A stretch of 64,000 nucleotides of DNA. Origin: Cloacibacillus sp. An23. GTDB lineage: Bacteria; Synergistota; Synergistia; Synergistales; Synergistaceae. The notes beneath the pieces are model-generated. The model searched no databases, was not told the DNA's origin, and worked only from the letters and a program-made list of their open reading frames with translations. Positions 1-6,497 of this stretch are shown here, in pieces. The translations under genes and the position numbers were made by a program. How positions within the stretch are numbered: the stretch's first letter is position 1; the number at the start of each line of letters is the position of its first letter. The stretch spans positions 1-64,000 of the forward strand of contig NZ_NFJQ01000011.1 in the NCBI RefSeq assembly GCF_002159945.1, in the 5' to 3' direction.

Positions 1-2
1 CA

Positions 3-188
3 GCATTTGTAAATACAATAATTAGTGGTGCAGCTTTTCTTAATACCTTTCCAGGGCGCAGGCTGATGGTATCAAACTACATTCCTGCAACTGGAACATT
101 GAGGATAATATTCTGGGGCATTTCCGGAGCTCCATCGGCGACATCGACAATTCCTATTCGCTGGTTCGCCATCGGCCGCTGGAAATAG
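3..188 (+). CDS. C-terminal end of an unrecognised prophage protein (partial)
   Basis: An open frame runs from the window edge to a TAG stop at 186-188 and gives about 61 residues. I recognise no family. The residues are a mix of small, hydrophobic and aromatic ones, ending in Arg-Trp-Lys. It lies directly upstream of a lysis cassette, where tail-fibre or other late structural genes usually sit, so a late prophage protein is a reasonable guess from position only. The start lies outside the window. The frame could also be open by chance, although its base composition differs little from the following region. Confidence 0.4.
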   Translation, partial: AFVNTIISGAAFLNTFPGRRLMVSNYIPATGTLRIIFWGISGAPSATSTIPIRWFAIGRWK

Positions 189-225
189 TCACGAATAAAC
201 ACACGTGTGCGTTAGAAACGCACGG

Positions 226-256
226 AGAGCACACGGGAGCTGCAAGGCTCTTTTTT
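226..256 (+). terminator. Weak candidate rho-independent terminator before the lysis cassette
   Basis: GAGC at 237-240 pairs with GCTC at 247-250, or AGAGC at 226-230 pairs with GCTCT at 247-251, and six T follow at 251-256. A second small hairpin (GTGCGTT, loop, AACGCAC, about 207-223) lies just upstream. The stems are short, so partial termination or attenuation before the lysis genes is the most that can be said. Confidence 0.3.
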
Positions 257-280
257 ATTGCCTTTCAGGAGGTGTAACGT

Positions 281-808
281 ATGAAGAAAATCTGTATCGA
301 CGCCGGACACGGCGGCAAAGACCCCGGGGCCTGCGCTGGCGGCGTACGGGAGAAGGACATCGCGCTCGTTGTGGCTCTTAAAATCGGCGCGCTGCTCACG
401 GACTACGAGGTCGTCTATACGCGCATGAAGGACGTGTACGTCGGCCTGTCGGAGCGCGCGCGTATTGCCAACCGCGCAGAGGCTGATATGTTCGTGAGCG
501 TGCATTGCAACTCTGCGCCCAGCACGTCGGCCAACGGCATGGAGGTCTACGTACACACGACACGCAGCGCCGCCTCCACGCGCGCGGCTCACGCCATATA
601 CGACAGGCTGCTTTCGGCTTCAGGGCTACGCGGGCGCGGCGTCAAGGCCAACGATTACGCCGTGCTGTGCGAGACATCCATGCCTGCTGTGCTCGTCGAG
701 CTTGGCTTTATATCAAACGATGGTGACCGTGAGCAGCTTGTCTCGGAGGGCTGGCAGGACAGGGCGGCGGAAGCGATTGCCGAGGGGATAATGGAGGTGC
801 CGGAATGA
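281..808 (+). CDS. N-acetylmuramoyl-L-alanine amidase (Amidase_3 family), prophage endolysin
   Basis: This is probably the phage endolysin. It should cleave the bond between N-acetylmuramic acid and L-alanine in peptidoglycan. The 175-residue protein is a single catalytic domain. It starts with the family hallmark DAGHGGKDPGA, whose His is the first zinc ligand. A second ligand lies in VSVHCNS near residue 75, and a C-terminal VELGFISN supplies the catalytic Glu. I see no signal peptide and no cell-wall-binding repeats, so release probably depends on a holin. The ATG at 281 has a near-perfect Shine-Dalgarno, AGGAGGTG at 267-274. The stop overlaps the start of the next gene in an ATGA arrangement, which indicates translational coupling within the lysis cassette. 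Confidence 0.88.
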   Translation: MKKICIDAGHGGKDPGACAGGVREKDIALVVALKIGALLTDYEVVYTRMKDVYVGLSERARIANRAEADMFVSVHCNSAPSTSANGMEVYVHTTRSAASTRAAHAIYDRLLSASGLRGRGVKANDYAVLCETSMPAVLVELGFISNDGDREQLVSEGWQDRAAEAIAEGIMEVPE

Positions 809-1014
809 GCGAAGAAACACTCAAAGCGCAGTTTGAACTTATCATCCAGGAGCTGCGGAAATTCCAGGACGAGGCACGTGAGACTCACCACGAAATATTC
901 GAGCGGCTGTCCATCGCTGAGAAGAAGCTCGCGCGCATGGAGGTCGTCGCGGGCGGCGGCATCTTTGCGGCGGGTGCCCTGCTCGGCGTCGTGATCCCGA
1001 AGCTGTTTGGGTAG
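805..1014 (+). CDS. XhlA-like small membrane-anchored lysis protein
   Basis: This 69-residue protein has an amphipathic, charged, probably coiled-coil N-terminal two thirds. A C-terminal hydrophobic segment (about residues 47-67, rich in Gly, Ala and Val) ends in a Lys. That layout matches the XhlA family (PBSX haemolysin, holin-associated). Together with an endolysin and a holin such proteins contribute to host-cell lysis. The ATG overlaps the amidase stop by four bases. The next gene encodes a two-TM holin candidate. The family call rests on architecture and gene order, not on a recognised sequence signature. Confidence 0.6.
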   Translation: MSEETLKAQFELIIQELRKFQDEARETHHEIFERLSIAEKKLARMEVVAGGGIFAAGALLGVVIPKLFG

Positions 1015-1018
1015 CGCT

Positions 1019-1309
1019 ATGGAATTGGTAAAAAAGAACCTGCTGAGCAAAGTCAACATCGATAAGCTCTTCGGCTATCTCAACCGCTTACCGTGGACGA
1101 AGCCTCTCGCGATACTCACATGGGCGGCTGTGATGCTCGTTTTTGTCCTATCGTGGGCGCTTGGGCGCGACATCCCGCCGAACGCGAAGGAGCTCGGCAT
1201 CTACTTCGGCGGTGTCGTGTTCGCGGCCGCAGCGGGGAAGTCCGGCTACGAGGCCGTGAAGCGGCCGCACGGAGGACGACATGAGCGTGAGCTTGAAAGA
1301 GATATTTAA
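1019..1309 (+). CDS. Putative holin: small two-TM membrane protein
   Basis: Starting at the ATG at 1019 the product has 96 residues. An upstream in-frame TTG at 1007 would add only four residues and lies inside the previous gene. Two hydrophobic segments are visible, about residues 28-48 and 60-78, separated by a short loop containing RDIPPNAKE. The C-terminus is strongly basic and His-rich. Size, two TM helices, charged tail and position between an XhlA-like gene and a spanin-like pair fit a phage holin, which would permeabilise the inner membrane and release the amidase. There is no strong ribosome site, so translation is probably coupled to the gene ending five bases upstream. I do not recognise the exact holin family. 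Confidence 0.55.
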   Translation: MELVKKNLLSKVNIDKLFGYLNRLPWTKPLAILTWAAVMLVFVLSWALGRDIPPNAKELGIYFGGVVFAAAAGKSGYEAVKRPHGGRHERELERDI

Positions 1310-1643
1310 CGAGCATAAATGGCTGTGGGGTATCGTGGCTCTCTCCGTATTCGCCGCCGGGGCTCTGACCGCCGTGTGGATCGGCGCGAGGGACGCCGGA
1401 GACATACGTGCGCCGGCCGAAGAGATTGCGGCCACGGAAGATGCGTCCAGGAAGATAAGCGAGACGATAGCCGAGGCGCAGAAGCAGAAGGACAAACTGC
1501 CGGAGGTGGTGAAAAATGCGAAGGAAAAAGCTGCTCAGAGTGTCGGCGCTGATAGTGACGCTGACATTGCTCGCCGCTGGAACGGCCTGCTCGGAAGATA
1601 CAGAGAACATAAGGCTCAAACCGAAAGGCTACGAGCTGACTGA
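1281..1643 (+). CDS. Putative inner-membrane spanin (Rz-like)
   Basis: The product has 120 residues. A single N-terminal TM helix (about residues 14-34) is followed by a periplasmic region dominated by charged residues and Ala, with predicted coiled-coil character (AEAQKQKDKLPEVVKNAKEK). This is the topology of an i-spanin, the inner-membrane partner that helps disrupt the outer membrane in the last step of lysis of a diderm host. GGAGG at 1271-1275 precedes the ATG. The start overlaps the holin candidate by 29 bases. A lipoprotein gene begins inside it in another frame at 1516, as expected of Rz/Rz1 pairs. Spanins diverge fast, so the call rests on architecture. Confidence 0.55.
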   Translation: MSVSLKEIFNEHKWLWGIVALSVFAAGALTAVWIGARDAGDIRAPAEEIAATEDASRKISETIAEAQKQKDKLPEVVKNAKEKAAQSVGADSDADIARRWNGLLGRYREHKAQTERLRAD

Positions 1644-1962
1644 ACCGGCCTACGTCGTCCCCATCCGCGACGGACGCGACACAGTGGAGCTCATAGAGAC
1701 GCAGGCGGCGGAGCTGATGGCGCTCAGAGAGTACCTTGTCGCGCAAAACGCAAGTCTTGAGCAGATAGAGGAGGAATTCGAGACGCTGGAGGCCGCCGTC
1801 GCGGAGGAACGCGCCGCGTGGAAGGCGGAGACTGAAAGGCTTGCGAAGCAGAACCGGAGGCTTTCGTCTCCGTGGGCCGTTGGGCTGTTCGGCGGGTACG
1901 ACCCATTCCGCAAAGAGGCCGTCTGCGGCGTCGGCGTTACTTATGCCATCATCAGGTTTTGA
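1516..1962 (+). CDS. Putative outer-membrane spanin lipoprotein (Rz1-like), starting inside the i-spanin gene
   Basis: The product has 148 residues. A basic N-terminus and hydrophobic stretch lead to a lipobox ending LAAGTAC, so Cys25 is the likely lipidated residue. A long charged helical region follows (about residues 55-112). It ends in an aromatic and Gly-rich tail. GGAGGTG at 1502-1508 sits at ideal spacing from the ATG at 1516. The first 128 bases overlap the upstream i-spanin candidate in another frame. Lipoprotein plus embedded start is the classical o-spanin arrangement. It is longer than lambda Rz1 and much of it extends beyond the overlap, so another phage lipoprotein role is possible. 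Confidence 0.55.
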   Translation: MRRKKLLRVSALIVTLTLLAAGTACSEDTENIRLKPKGYELTEPAYVVPIRDGRDTVELIETQAAELMALREYLVAQNASLEQIEEEFETLEAAVAEERAAWKAETERLAKQNRRLSSPWAVGLFGGYDPFRKEAVCGVGVTYAIIRF

Positions 1963-2011
1963 GGCGGTGAGTCCACCGGATAATCACACAACACTACATG
2001 TAGATCGCAGA

Positions 2012-2043
2012 GGGGCGGGGCTTAGGCTTCGCCCTGATTTTTT
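2012..2043 (+). terminator. Rho-independent terminator of the lysis operon
   Basis: GGGCG with an interrupted inner GC pairs with GGC..CGCCC around a TTA loop (about 2013-2034), and a T-rich run follows from 2038. It lies 50 bases after the spanin-like lipoprotein gene and fits the end of the late lysis transcript. Confidence 0.65.
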
Positions 2044-2064
2044 GTTTCTATATATTTTTGATAA

Positions 2065-2110
2065 AAACGCTATATAGATGCTTGAAATTATAGCGTTTTA
2101 CGCTATAATT
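2065..2110 (+). promoter_or_regulatory. Promoter with overlapping operator-like inverted repeats
   Basis: TTGAAA at 2082-2087 and TATAAT at 2104-2109 are separated by 16 bases and form a strong sigma-70 type promoter. It is covered by symmetric repeats. AAACGCTATA (2065-2074) is repeated inverted as TATAGCGTTT (2089-2098). AATTATAGCG (2086-2095) is repeated inverted as CGCTATAATT (2101-2110), the last copy containing the -10 box. Three copies of the same half-site over a promoter are typical of a phage repressor operator. The HTH protein encoded at 2498-2788 is the nearest candidate ligand. Confidence 0.6.
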
Positions 2111-2137
2111 ATAAATATCGAAAGGAGGTGAGGCGAT

Positions 2138-2290
2138 GTGGTAGAAGACAAGAAAGAGCTCCTTGAAATCACCGCAACAGCGCTCGAAATCATCACAATG
2201 CTTTTGGTAATTCGAGCGGAGCTTCGGAAGGAAATCAAAGAGCTCAAGAAAAACCGCAAGCGGGTCCGACCAAAGAGACGCAAGCGGTAA
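2138..2290 (+). CDS. Small charged protein of 50 residues, unknown function
   Basis: A GTG at 2138 preceded by AAAGGAGGTG at 2121-2130 (seven-base spacing) opens a frame of 50 codons ending TAA at 2288-2290. The product has an acidic start, a short hydrophobic helix (about residues 15-26) and a very basic C-terminus rich in Lys and Arg. The strong ribosome site and the promoter just upstream make expression likely. It is the first gene after the operator region, a position often taken by small phage regulators. I recognise no family. Confidence 0.55.
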   Translation: MVEDKKELLEITATALEIITMLLVIRAELRKEIKELKKNRKRVRPKRRKR

Positions 2291-2294
2291 ACGC

Positions 2295-2319
2295 GAGGGA
2301 GGAGTTTTCCTCCTCCCTC
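2295..2319. other. Perfect 10-bp stem-loop
   Basis: GAGGGAGGAG at 2295-2304 is repeated inverted at 2310-2319 around a TTTTC loop. There is no T-run on either side, so it may be an RNA-stabilising or attenuating hairpin, not a classical terminator. It separates the 50-codon gene from the next small gene. Confidence 0.5.
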
Positions 2320-2339
2320 ATTCTACCACAGTATGGAGG

Positions 2340-2501
2340 ATGAAAAGACAACATGTTATAGTAGCAGCCATATCGATACTATGTCTAGCAGGGCTTGTAA
2401 AAATGCCGTGGACGGCTGGCAACATTGCAATTTTTCTCAACGGCGTTCTCGGCGGCGTAGTCCTCAGTTACGTTGTCGTCTGGCTAGAAAGGAGGAAATG
2501 A
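2340..2501 (+). CDS. Small two-TM membrane protein of 53 residues, unknown function
   Basis: ATG at 2340 opens a frame of 53 codons to TGA at 2499-2501. Two hydrophobic segments (about residues 6-20 and 29-48) are separated by a short polar turn, and the protein ends in Glu-Arg-Arg-Lys. The stop overlaps the ATG of the following HTH gene in an ATGA arrangement, which supports a real, translationally coupled gene. The Shine-Dalgarno GGAGG at 2335-2339 abuts the ATG, which is unusually close. Size and topology would fit a small holin-like or toxin-like prophage protein, but I have no sequence evidence for either. Confidence 0.5.
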   Translation: MKRQHVIVAAISILCLAGLVKMPWTAGNIAIFLNGVLGGVVLSYVVVWLERRK

Positions 2502-2788
2502 TGTCTCAGAGTGTCGTCCCCGGACTGAGAGCTGCAATAAAACGAGCCGGGTATACGCAAACCTCGCTTGCTGCCGAGCTTGGCATAGCAATAAGCACAG
2601 TCGCACGCTGGCTTAGCGGACAACAGGAGCCGTCAATCGCGACGCTGAAACAGCTCACGGTTATACTAAATTGCTCTTTTGCCGAGCTCATAGGAGAGCC
2701 GGAACACAACGAGTTAAACGGTTGCAGTATTGTAGAAGTCAAGGAATGCGGCGGCGAAAAACTGATAACACTTAGAGTGAAGATATAA
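2498..2788 (+). CDS. HTH (Cro/CI-type) transcriptional regulator
   Basis: The product has 96 residues from ATG 2498, or 95 from the adjacent ATG at 2501. A longer frame opens at 2333, but AAAGGAGG at 2488-2495 and the four-base overlap with the previous stop favour the short form. Residues about 10-65 form an XRE-family helix-turn-helix. The recognition region reads YTQTSLAAELGIAISTVARW, followed by a typical SIATLKQLTVILNCSFAELI segment. The short C-terminus has no protease-like LexA/CI domain. It probably represses the prophage promoter at 2082-2109, whose inverted repeats are operator-like. That link is inference from proximity. Confidence 0.75.
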   Translation: MMSQSVVPGLRAAIKRAGYTQTSLAAELGIAISTVARWLSGQQEPSIATLKQLTVILNCSFAELIGEPEHNELNGCSIVEVKECGGEKLITLRVKI

Positions 2789-2868
2789 TGTAGAAAAAGG
2801 AGCGCCTCTGTGACTCGAAACGCTCCAGCCTTGCAATATAACTGAGCAATCGCATAAGATTGTAATTG

Positions 2869-2889
2869 AGCCGCCAATAGGCGGCTTTT
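2869..2889. terminator. Bidirectional hairpin terminator between the regulator and the integrase
   Basis: AGCCGCC at 2869-2875 pairs with GGCGGCT at 2880-2886 around AATA, followed by TTTT on the plus strand. It lies between the plus-strand HTH gene and the minus-strand integrase, whose stop codon it touches. A second inverted repeat (GGAGCG near 2801, CGCTCC at 2821-2826) lies upstream. Confidence 0.6.
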
Positions 2890-4090
2890 ACGTTATCTTT
2901 TCTACCGCCTCGCGCATCTTCTCTGGCGCTAGGTGAGCATATCGCAGCGTCATCTTGATGTCCGAATGCGTCATGAGCTCGCGCACGGTGTTGAGATCGA
3001 CGCCCGCCATGACCAGCCTTGATGCGAAGTCGTGCCTCATGTCATGCCAGCGGAAATTCGTGATGCCTGCCTCCTTGAGCAAGCGCGCGAAGGTCGTGTC
3101 GCAGTTATCCATGATGCCGCCGGTCTGGGGCGACGGGAACACCAGCGGGTTGCCGTCTACGCGCTGCGCGTGCCATTGGCGCAAAACATTGAGTGCCATG
3201 CTGTTGAGGGGAAGAACAGCCGTTTTTTTACTCTTCGCCGTTTCAGCCCGCAGTGTCACTGTGCCGGCCTCCAGATCAACGTCGTCCCATCGTAGAGACA
3301 GTAATGCGTGTCTGCGAATACCTGTGTTGAGTGAAAGTAGTATAACGGGTTTGAAATAGTTCGCGAAAGCCCATCCTTCCATTGATGGCAGATGTTTGCC
3401 TTTTTCGTGCTGGCGTGTCCGGCGACGCGCTTCGCGTTGTTCTATATCGTATTTGTTGAGGGCTGCCAAAAGCCTGGCACGTTCGTCTTCAGTGAGATAG
3501 CGCGTCTTTGCTACAGAATCGATTTCTTTGAGCTTTTTTATTTTTGCAACCGGATTATGATCAATGAGCTCCCTATCAACTCCAAAATTAAGGATGGTCT
3601 TAAGGGCCCCAACCTGCTTATTGATAGTTGAATCCTTATTGCCTGTCACTTTTTTATTGTTGGTACGCCAAGTTTCTATTTCAATCGGAGTTAAGCTCTC
3701 TGCTTCACGGTCAAAAAACACAGATAGAGCAGTTATCATATCAACGGTAAACTGAGACCCTCCTGCTGCCACATAGGCATCTATGAGGTCGCGAACAGTC
3801 ATTCCTCTAGCCTTTTTCCTTTCGCGCTTAATGTCAGTTCCCGCGACGGCCATCTCGGCGAGAAATTTCTTTGCGGTTTCTCTGGCCTGCGTTGGTGTAA
3901 ATAATTTTTCATCTCCAATTTTATATGAATCGCTTTTTCCTTTTGAATTTTTGTATTTTAAATAATAAGTCTTTCCATGTTTGCCGACATAAAGTCGCAA
4001 GCACGGCAAAGTTTCGTCAAGTATCCAGTACCCCTTCTCTGGTACAGGCAAAGAGTTGATATAACTTTGAGTTAGTTTTACGGTCGGCAT
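2888..4090 (-). CDS. Tyrosine site-specific integrase of the prophage
   Basis: This tyrosine recombinase should integrate and excise the element at the tRNA-Pro attachment site 170 bases upstream of its start. The 400-residue protein has the usual layout of phage integrases: an N-terminal arm-binding DUF4102-like domain (residues 1-90), a core-binding helical domain (about 95-185) and the catalytic domain. Catalytic residues can be seen in order. Arg is in NTGIRRHALL, Lys in TAKSKKTAVL, His and Arg in WHDMRHDFAS, a second His in LMTHSDIKMT, and the nucleophile Tyr in LRYAHL. The gene is intact. It is AT-richer at its 5' end than the host genes, in line with foreign origin. Confidence 0.93.
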   Translation of the reverse strand: MPTVKLTQSYINSLPVPEKGYWILDETLPCLRLYVGKHGKTYYLKYKNSKGKSDSYKIGDEKLFTPTQARETAKKFLAEMAVAGTDIKRERKKARGMTVRDLIDAYVAAGGSQFTVDMITALSVFFDREAESLTPIEIETWRTNNKKVTGNKDSTINKQVGALKTILNFGVDRELIDHNPVAKIKKLKEIDSVAKTRYLTEDERARLLAALNKYDIEQREARRRTRQHEKGKHLPSMEGWAFANYFKPVILLSLNTGIRRHALLSLRWDDVDLEAGTVTLRAETAKSKKTAVLPLNSMALNVLRQWHAQRVDGNPLVFPSPQTGGIMDNCDTTFARLLKEAGITNFRWHDMRHDFASRLVMAGVDLNTVRELMTHSDIKMTLRYAHLAPEKMREAVEKIT

Positions 4091-4107
4091 TTCTATTCTT
4101 CTCCTTC

Positions 4108-4128
4108 TTAACCTCTATTTAACCTCTA
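4108..4128. repeat. Two direct 10-bp repeats upstream of the integrase
   Basis: TTAACCTCTA occurs at 4108-4117 and again at 4119-4128, a period of 11 bases or one helical turn. It lies between the integrase start and its promoter. Such helically phased repeats near int are often arm-type integrase or excisionase sites; here that is inference. Confidence 0.5.
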
Positions 4129-4159
4129 AGTTTTGACTTATTGCTCTTATGTATATCTA

Positions 4160-4188
4160 ATTGTAATCATTTATTTTTTGTCAATCAA
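4160..4188 (-). promoter_or_regulatory. Promoter of the integrase gene
   Basis: Read on the minus strand, TTGATT (4188-4183) and TACAAT (4165-4160) are separated by 17 bases. They lie about 70 bases upstream of the integrase start. Confidence 0.45.
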
Positions 4189-4254
4189 GTAATAGACAGA
4201 TTTCTGTGTTGCTTTTATATCAATACAAGTGTACAATACGTCAGTTGCGCCTTT

Positions 4255-4299
4255 TTTGGGAGCAGGGGGTCGTCGGTTCGAATCCGACCATCCCGACCA
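4255..4299 (+). other. attR-like site: 3' part of tRNA-Pro(UGG)
   Basis: The segment matches a tRNA from the anticodon loop to CCA. Loop TTTGGGA is at 4255-4261, the 3' anticodon stem GCAGG follows, and the T-arm is GTCGG-TTCGAAT-CCGAC at 4272-4288. The acceptor strand CATCCCG is at 4289-4295, then discriminator A and CCA. The sequences 5' of 4255 do not form a matching D-arm or 5' anticodon stem (CCTGC is absent), so it is not a complete tRNA. The implied acceptor 5' strand CGGGATG and anticodon UGG point to tRNA-Pro. A 3' tRNA fragment next to an integrase is the standard footprint of integration into a tRNA gene. Confidence 0.82.
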
Positions 4300-4315
4300 G
4301 AATTTAGAAATTTCT

Positions 4316-4341
4316 ACGGGGTGCGCGCCCCGTATTTTTTT
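4316..4341 (+). terminator. Rho-independent terminator, probably of the original tRNA-Pro gene
   Basis: ACGGGG at 4316-4321 pairs with CCCCGT at 4328-4333 around TGCGCG, followed by A and a run of T. It directly follows the tRNA-Pro fragment and isolates it from tig. The stretch 4091-4449 otherwise holds only the integrase promoter, the attachment site and the tig promoter. Confidence 0.75.
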
Positions 4342-4375
4342 ATGCGCAGGAAAATATTTTTCGCGCGTATGGTGT

Positions 4376-4400
4376 ATAAAACGTATTGTTATGGTACAAT
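4376..4400 (+). promoter_or_regulatory. Extended -10 promoter candidate for tig
   Basis: TACAAT at 4395-4400 is preceded by TGG, an extended -10 element. The hexamer 17 bases upstream (GTGTAT) is a poor -35. It lies 50 bases before the trigger factor start. Confidence 0.4.
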
Positions 4401-4449
4401 GCTATGGTTAAGCTAAGGCAGTCGTAATATCTGGAAAGGGGAAAATAAA

Positions 4450-5805
4450 TTGAAGACCGAAATTTTATCTCAGGAAAAAAATGTTGTGGAGGCTAAGGCC
4501 CAGTTCACGGCAGAAGAGGTAAATAAAGCGATAGAAAATACATATAAGGATATCTCCAAGAAAGCCAACATCAAGGGCTTCCGCAAAGGCAAGGTCCCGC
4601 GCAGGATGCTTGAGCTCTACTTCCCGAAGGACGCGGCCTGCGCCGAGACTCTCGAAAAGCTGCTGACGGACGCGATAGACAACATGGTGGAGGAGTTCGA
4701 GCTCAAGCTTATCGCAGACCCGGATCTCAAGCCCCAGCCGCTTAAGGAAAACGAGCCCTACGAGTTTACGGTCACCTTTGAAGTCTCGCCCGAAGTCACG
4801 CTGCCCGAGCTCGGCGAAATAGAGGCTGAGAAGACTATATATGAAGTCACCGACGCAATGGTCGACGAAAGGGTCGCCAACATACTCGACTCCCGCGCTG
4901 AAATCGTCCCGACCTACGAAGAGCGCCCGCTCACGAAAGACGACTATGTCTCCGTGAAGTATGATACCTTCGTGACCTACGAGGACGGAGAAGAGAAAAA
5001 AGAGCAGGACGGCATGAAGACCGAGATATTCCTCGGCTCCGACACGATCCGCCCTGAAGTAGCCGAAGCGCTTATCGGCAAAGCGCCGGGAGAGAAAGTT
5101 TCGATAGAGCTTCCGAACGAAGGCGAAGAGGCGAAGAAAGCGAAAGCCGTCAAAAGCCGCTATGAGATAGAGGTCCTAGGCGTTATGAAAAAGAACACGC
5201 CTGAGCTGACCGATGAGCTGGCGGCCGAAATCACACACAACGGGCAGAAGACGGTGGACGAGTTCAAGGCTAACATAAGGAAGCAGCTTGAGACAGCCGC
5301 AGGACGTCAGAGCGAGTCCAGCCTTAAGGATTCCGCCGTCGAGAAGGTAGTGGATCTCTCGGAAGTGGAAATTCCTGAGAAGATGATAGAGCGTCAGAAG
5401 AGCGCCATGAGAGAGCAGCAGGCGGAGCGTATCAAGCGCGAAAGCAACATGAGCATGGACGATTTCTTCGAGAAGACGGGAATGGACAAGGATTCCTATG
5501 AGGCTGAGCTCGACTCGACCGCGAGAAGGATCGTGAAGCGTTCGCTCGTACTCGAGGCTGTAGCCGACGAGAACGACATCAACTGGACGCCCGAAGAGCT
5601 CAGACAGGAAATCAACTCGCTAGCGCTCATGTCTGGAGTGGAGCCGCAGAAGCTTCAGGAATACATCTACGGAGACCGCAACAGGCTTTACGATATAGCG
5701 GAGAGACTCCGCGCACGCAAGACGATAGACTTCATCAGCAAGACTGTGAAGTGCGTGGAAGTTCCCGAGAAGAAGGTAACACCGGCTGAAAAGGAAGCCG
5801 AATAA
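4450..5805 (+). CDS. tig: Trigger factor, ribosome-associated chaperone and prolyl isomerase
   Basis: Trigger factor binds the ribosomal exit tunnel and shields nascent chains. The 451-residue length is normal. The N-terminal ribosome-binding domain carries the signature GFRKGKVPRRM at about residues 39-49. An FKBP-type PPIase domain spans about 150-240 (DDYVSVKYDTF to YEIEVLGV), and a helical C-terminal chaperone domain follows. The start is TTG at 4450, with GGAAAGGGG about eight bases upstream as ribosome site. It is the first gene of a run with clpP, clpX, lon and engB, which couples folding to degradation; tig-clpP-clpX-lon is a conserved order in many bacteria. Confidence 0.96.
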   Translation: MKTEILSQEKNVVEAKAQFTAEEVNKAIENTYKDISKKANIKGFRKGKVPRRMLELYFPKDAACAETLEKLLTDAIDNMVEEFELKLIADPDLKPQPLKENEPYEFTVTFEVSPEVTLPELGEIEAEKTIYEVTDAMVDERVANILDSRAEIVPTYEERPLTKDDYVSVKYDTFVTYEDGEEKKEQDGMKTEIFLGSDTIRPEVAEALIGKAPGEKVSIELPNEGEEAKKAKAVKSRYEIEVLGVMKKNTPELTDELAAEITHNGQKTVDEFKANIRKQLETAAGRQSESSLKDSAVEKVVDLSEVEIPEKMIERQKSAMREQQAERIKRESNMSMDDFFEKTGMDKDSYEAELDSTARRIVKRSLVLEAVADENDINWTPEELRQEINSLALMSGVEPQKLQEYIYGDRNRLYDIAERLRARKTIDFISKTVKCVEVPEKKVTPAEKEAE

Positions 5806-5845
5806 ACTTATAGCATAATTTTTACGGAAAAGGAGGAATATTATA

Positions 5846-6430
5846 ATGTCCTATTACGTACCTATAGTAGTCGAACAATCCGGGAGAGGCGAACGTTCAT
5901 ACGATATATACAGCCGCCTCCTGAAAGACAGGATAATATTCCTGGGGACGGCTATCGACGATACGGTGGCCAATCTCGTCGTAGCCCAGCTCTTGTTCCT
6001 TGAGAGCGAGGACCCCGACAAAGACATCTCGATTTATATAAACAGCCCCGGAGGCTCTGTGACGGCCGGGCTTGCGATATACGATACGATGCAGTATATC
6101 AAGCCGGACGTCTCTACGATATGCCTCGGAATGGCCGCAAGCATGGGGGCGGTGCTCCTTACCGCCGGCGCCAAGGGCAAACGTATAGCTCTCCCTAATT
6201 CGCGCATAATGATCCATCAGCCTATGGGCGGTATGCAGGGGCAGGCTTCGGATATAGAGATACACGCCAAAGAGATTCTCAAAACGAGGGCGAAGCTGAA
6301 CGAGATACTCGCGAAGCATACGGGGCAGCCGCTTGATAGGATAGAGGCGGATACGGACAGAGATTTCTATATGTCAGCCGAAGAGGCTCAGCAGTACGGG
6401 ATCGTCGATAAAATAATCGAAAAACGCTAA
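5846..6430 (+). CDS. clpP: ATP-dependent Clp protease proteolytic subunit ClpP
   Basis: ClpP forms the tetradecameric serine protease chamber used by ClpX and, in this organism, probably ClpC. At 194 residues it has the usual length. The catalytic triad is visible: Ser99 in [11 protein letters not shown], His124 in MIHQPMGG, and Asp near residue 173 in [11 protein letters not shown]. The AAAGGAGGAA ribosome site sits upstream of the ATG. No propeptide is evident beyond the first residues. It lies 40 bases after tig. A hairpin with a T-run follows, so clpP may be expressed partly independently of clpX. Confidence 0.97.
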   Translation: MSYYVPIVVEQSGRGERSYDIYSRLLKDRIIFLGTAIDDTVANLVVAQLLFLESEDPDKDISIYINSPGGSVTAGLAIYDTMQYIKPDVSTICLGMAASMGAVLLTAGAKGKRIALPNSRIMIHQPMGGMQGQASDIEIHAKEILKTRAKLNEILAKHTGQPLDRIEADTDRDFYMSAEEAQQYGIVDKIIEKR

Positions 6431-6443
6431 GGACACAGTCTGA

Positions 6444-6479
6444 CGGGGGGATTCCGCGTACGGGGTCCCCTCGTTTTAT
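6444..6479 (+). terminator. Terminator or attenuator between clpP and clpX
   Basis: CGGGGGGA (6444-6451) pairs with TCCCCTCG (6466-6473), one pair being G-U, and TTTT follows. Because clpX starts 20 bases later, this may set the clpP:clpX ratio by partial termination. Confidence 0.5.
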
Positions 6480-6497
6480 TGCGAGGTGCCAGTTCGC

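Noticed and set aside
4141-4416. Plus-strand open frames through the tRNA-Pro fragment
   Set aside because: They read through the attachment site and the terminator, with no ribosome site and no protein-like composition.
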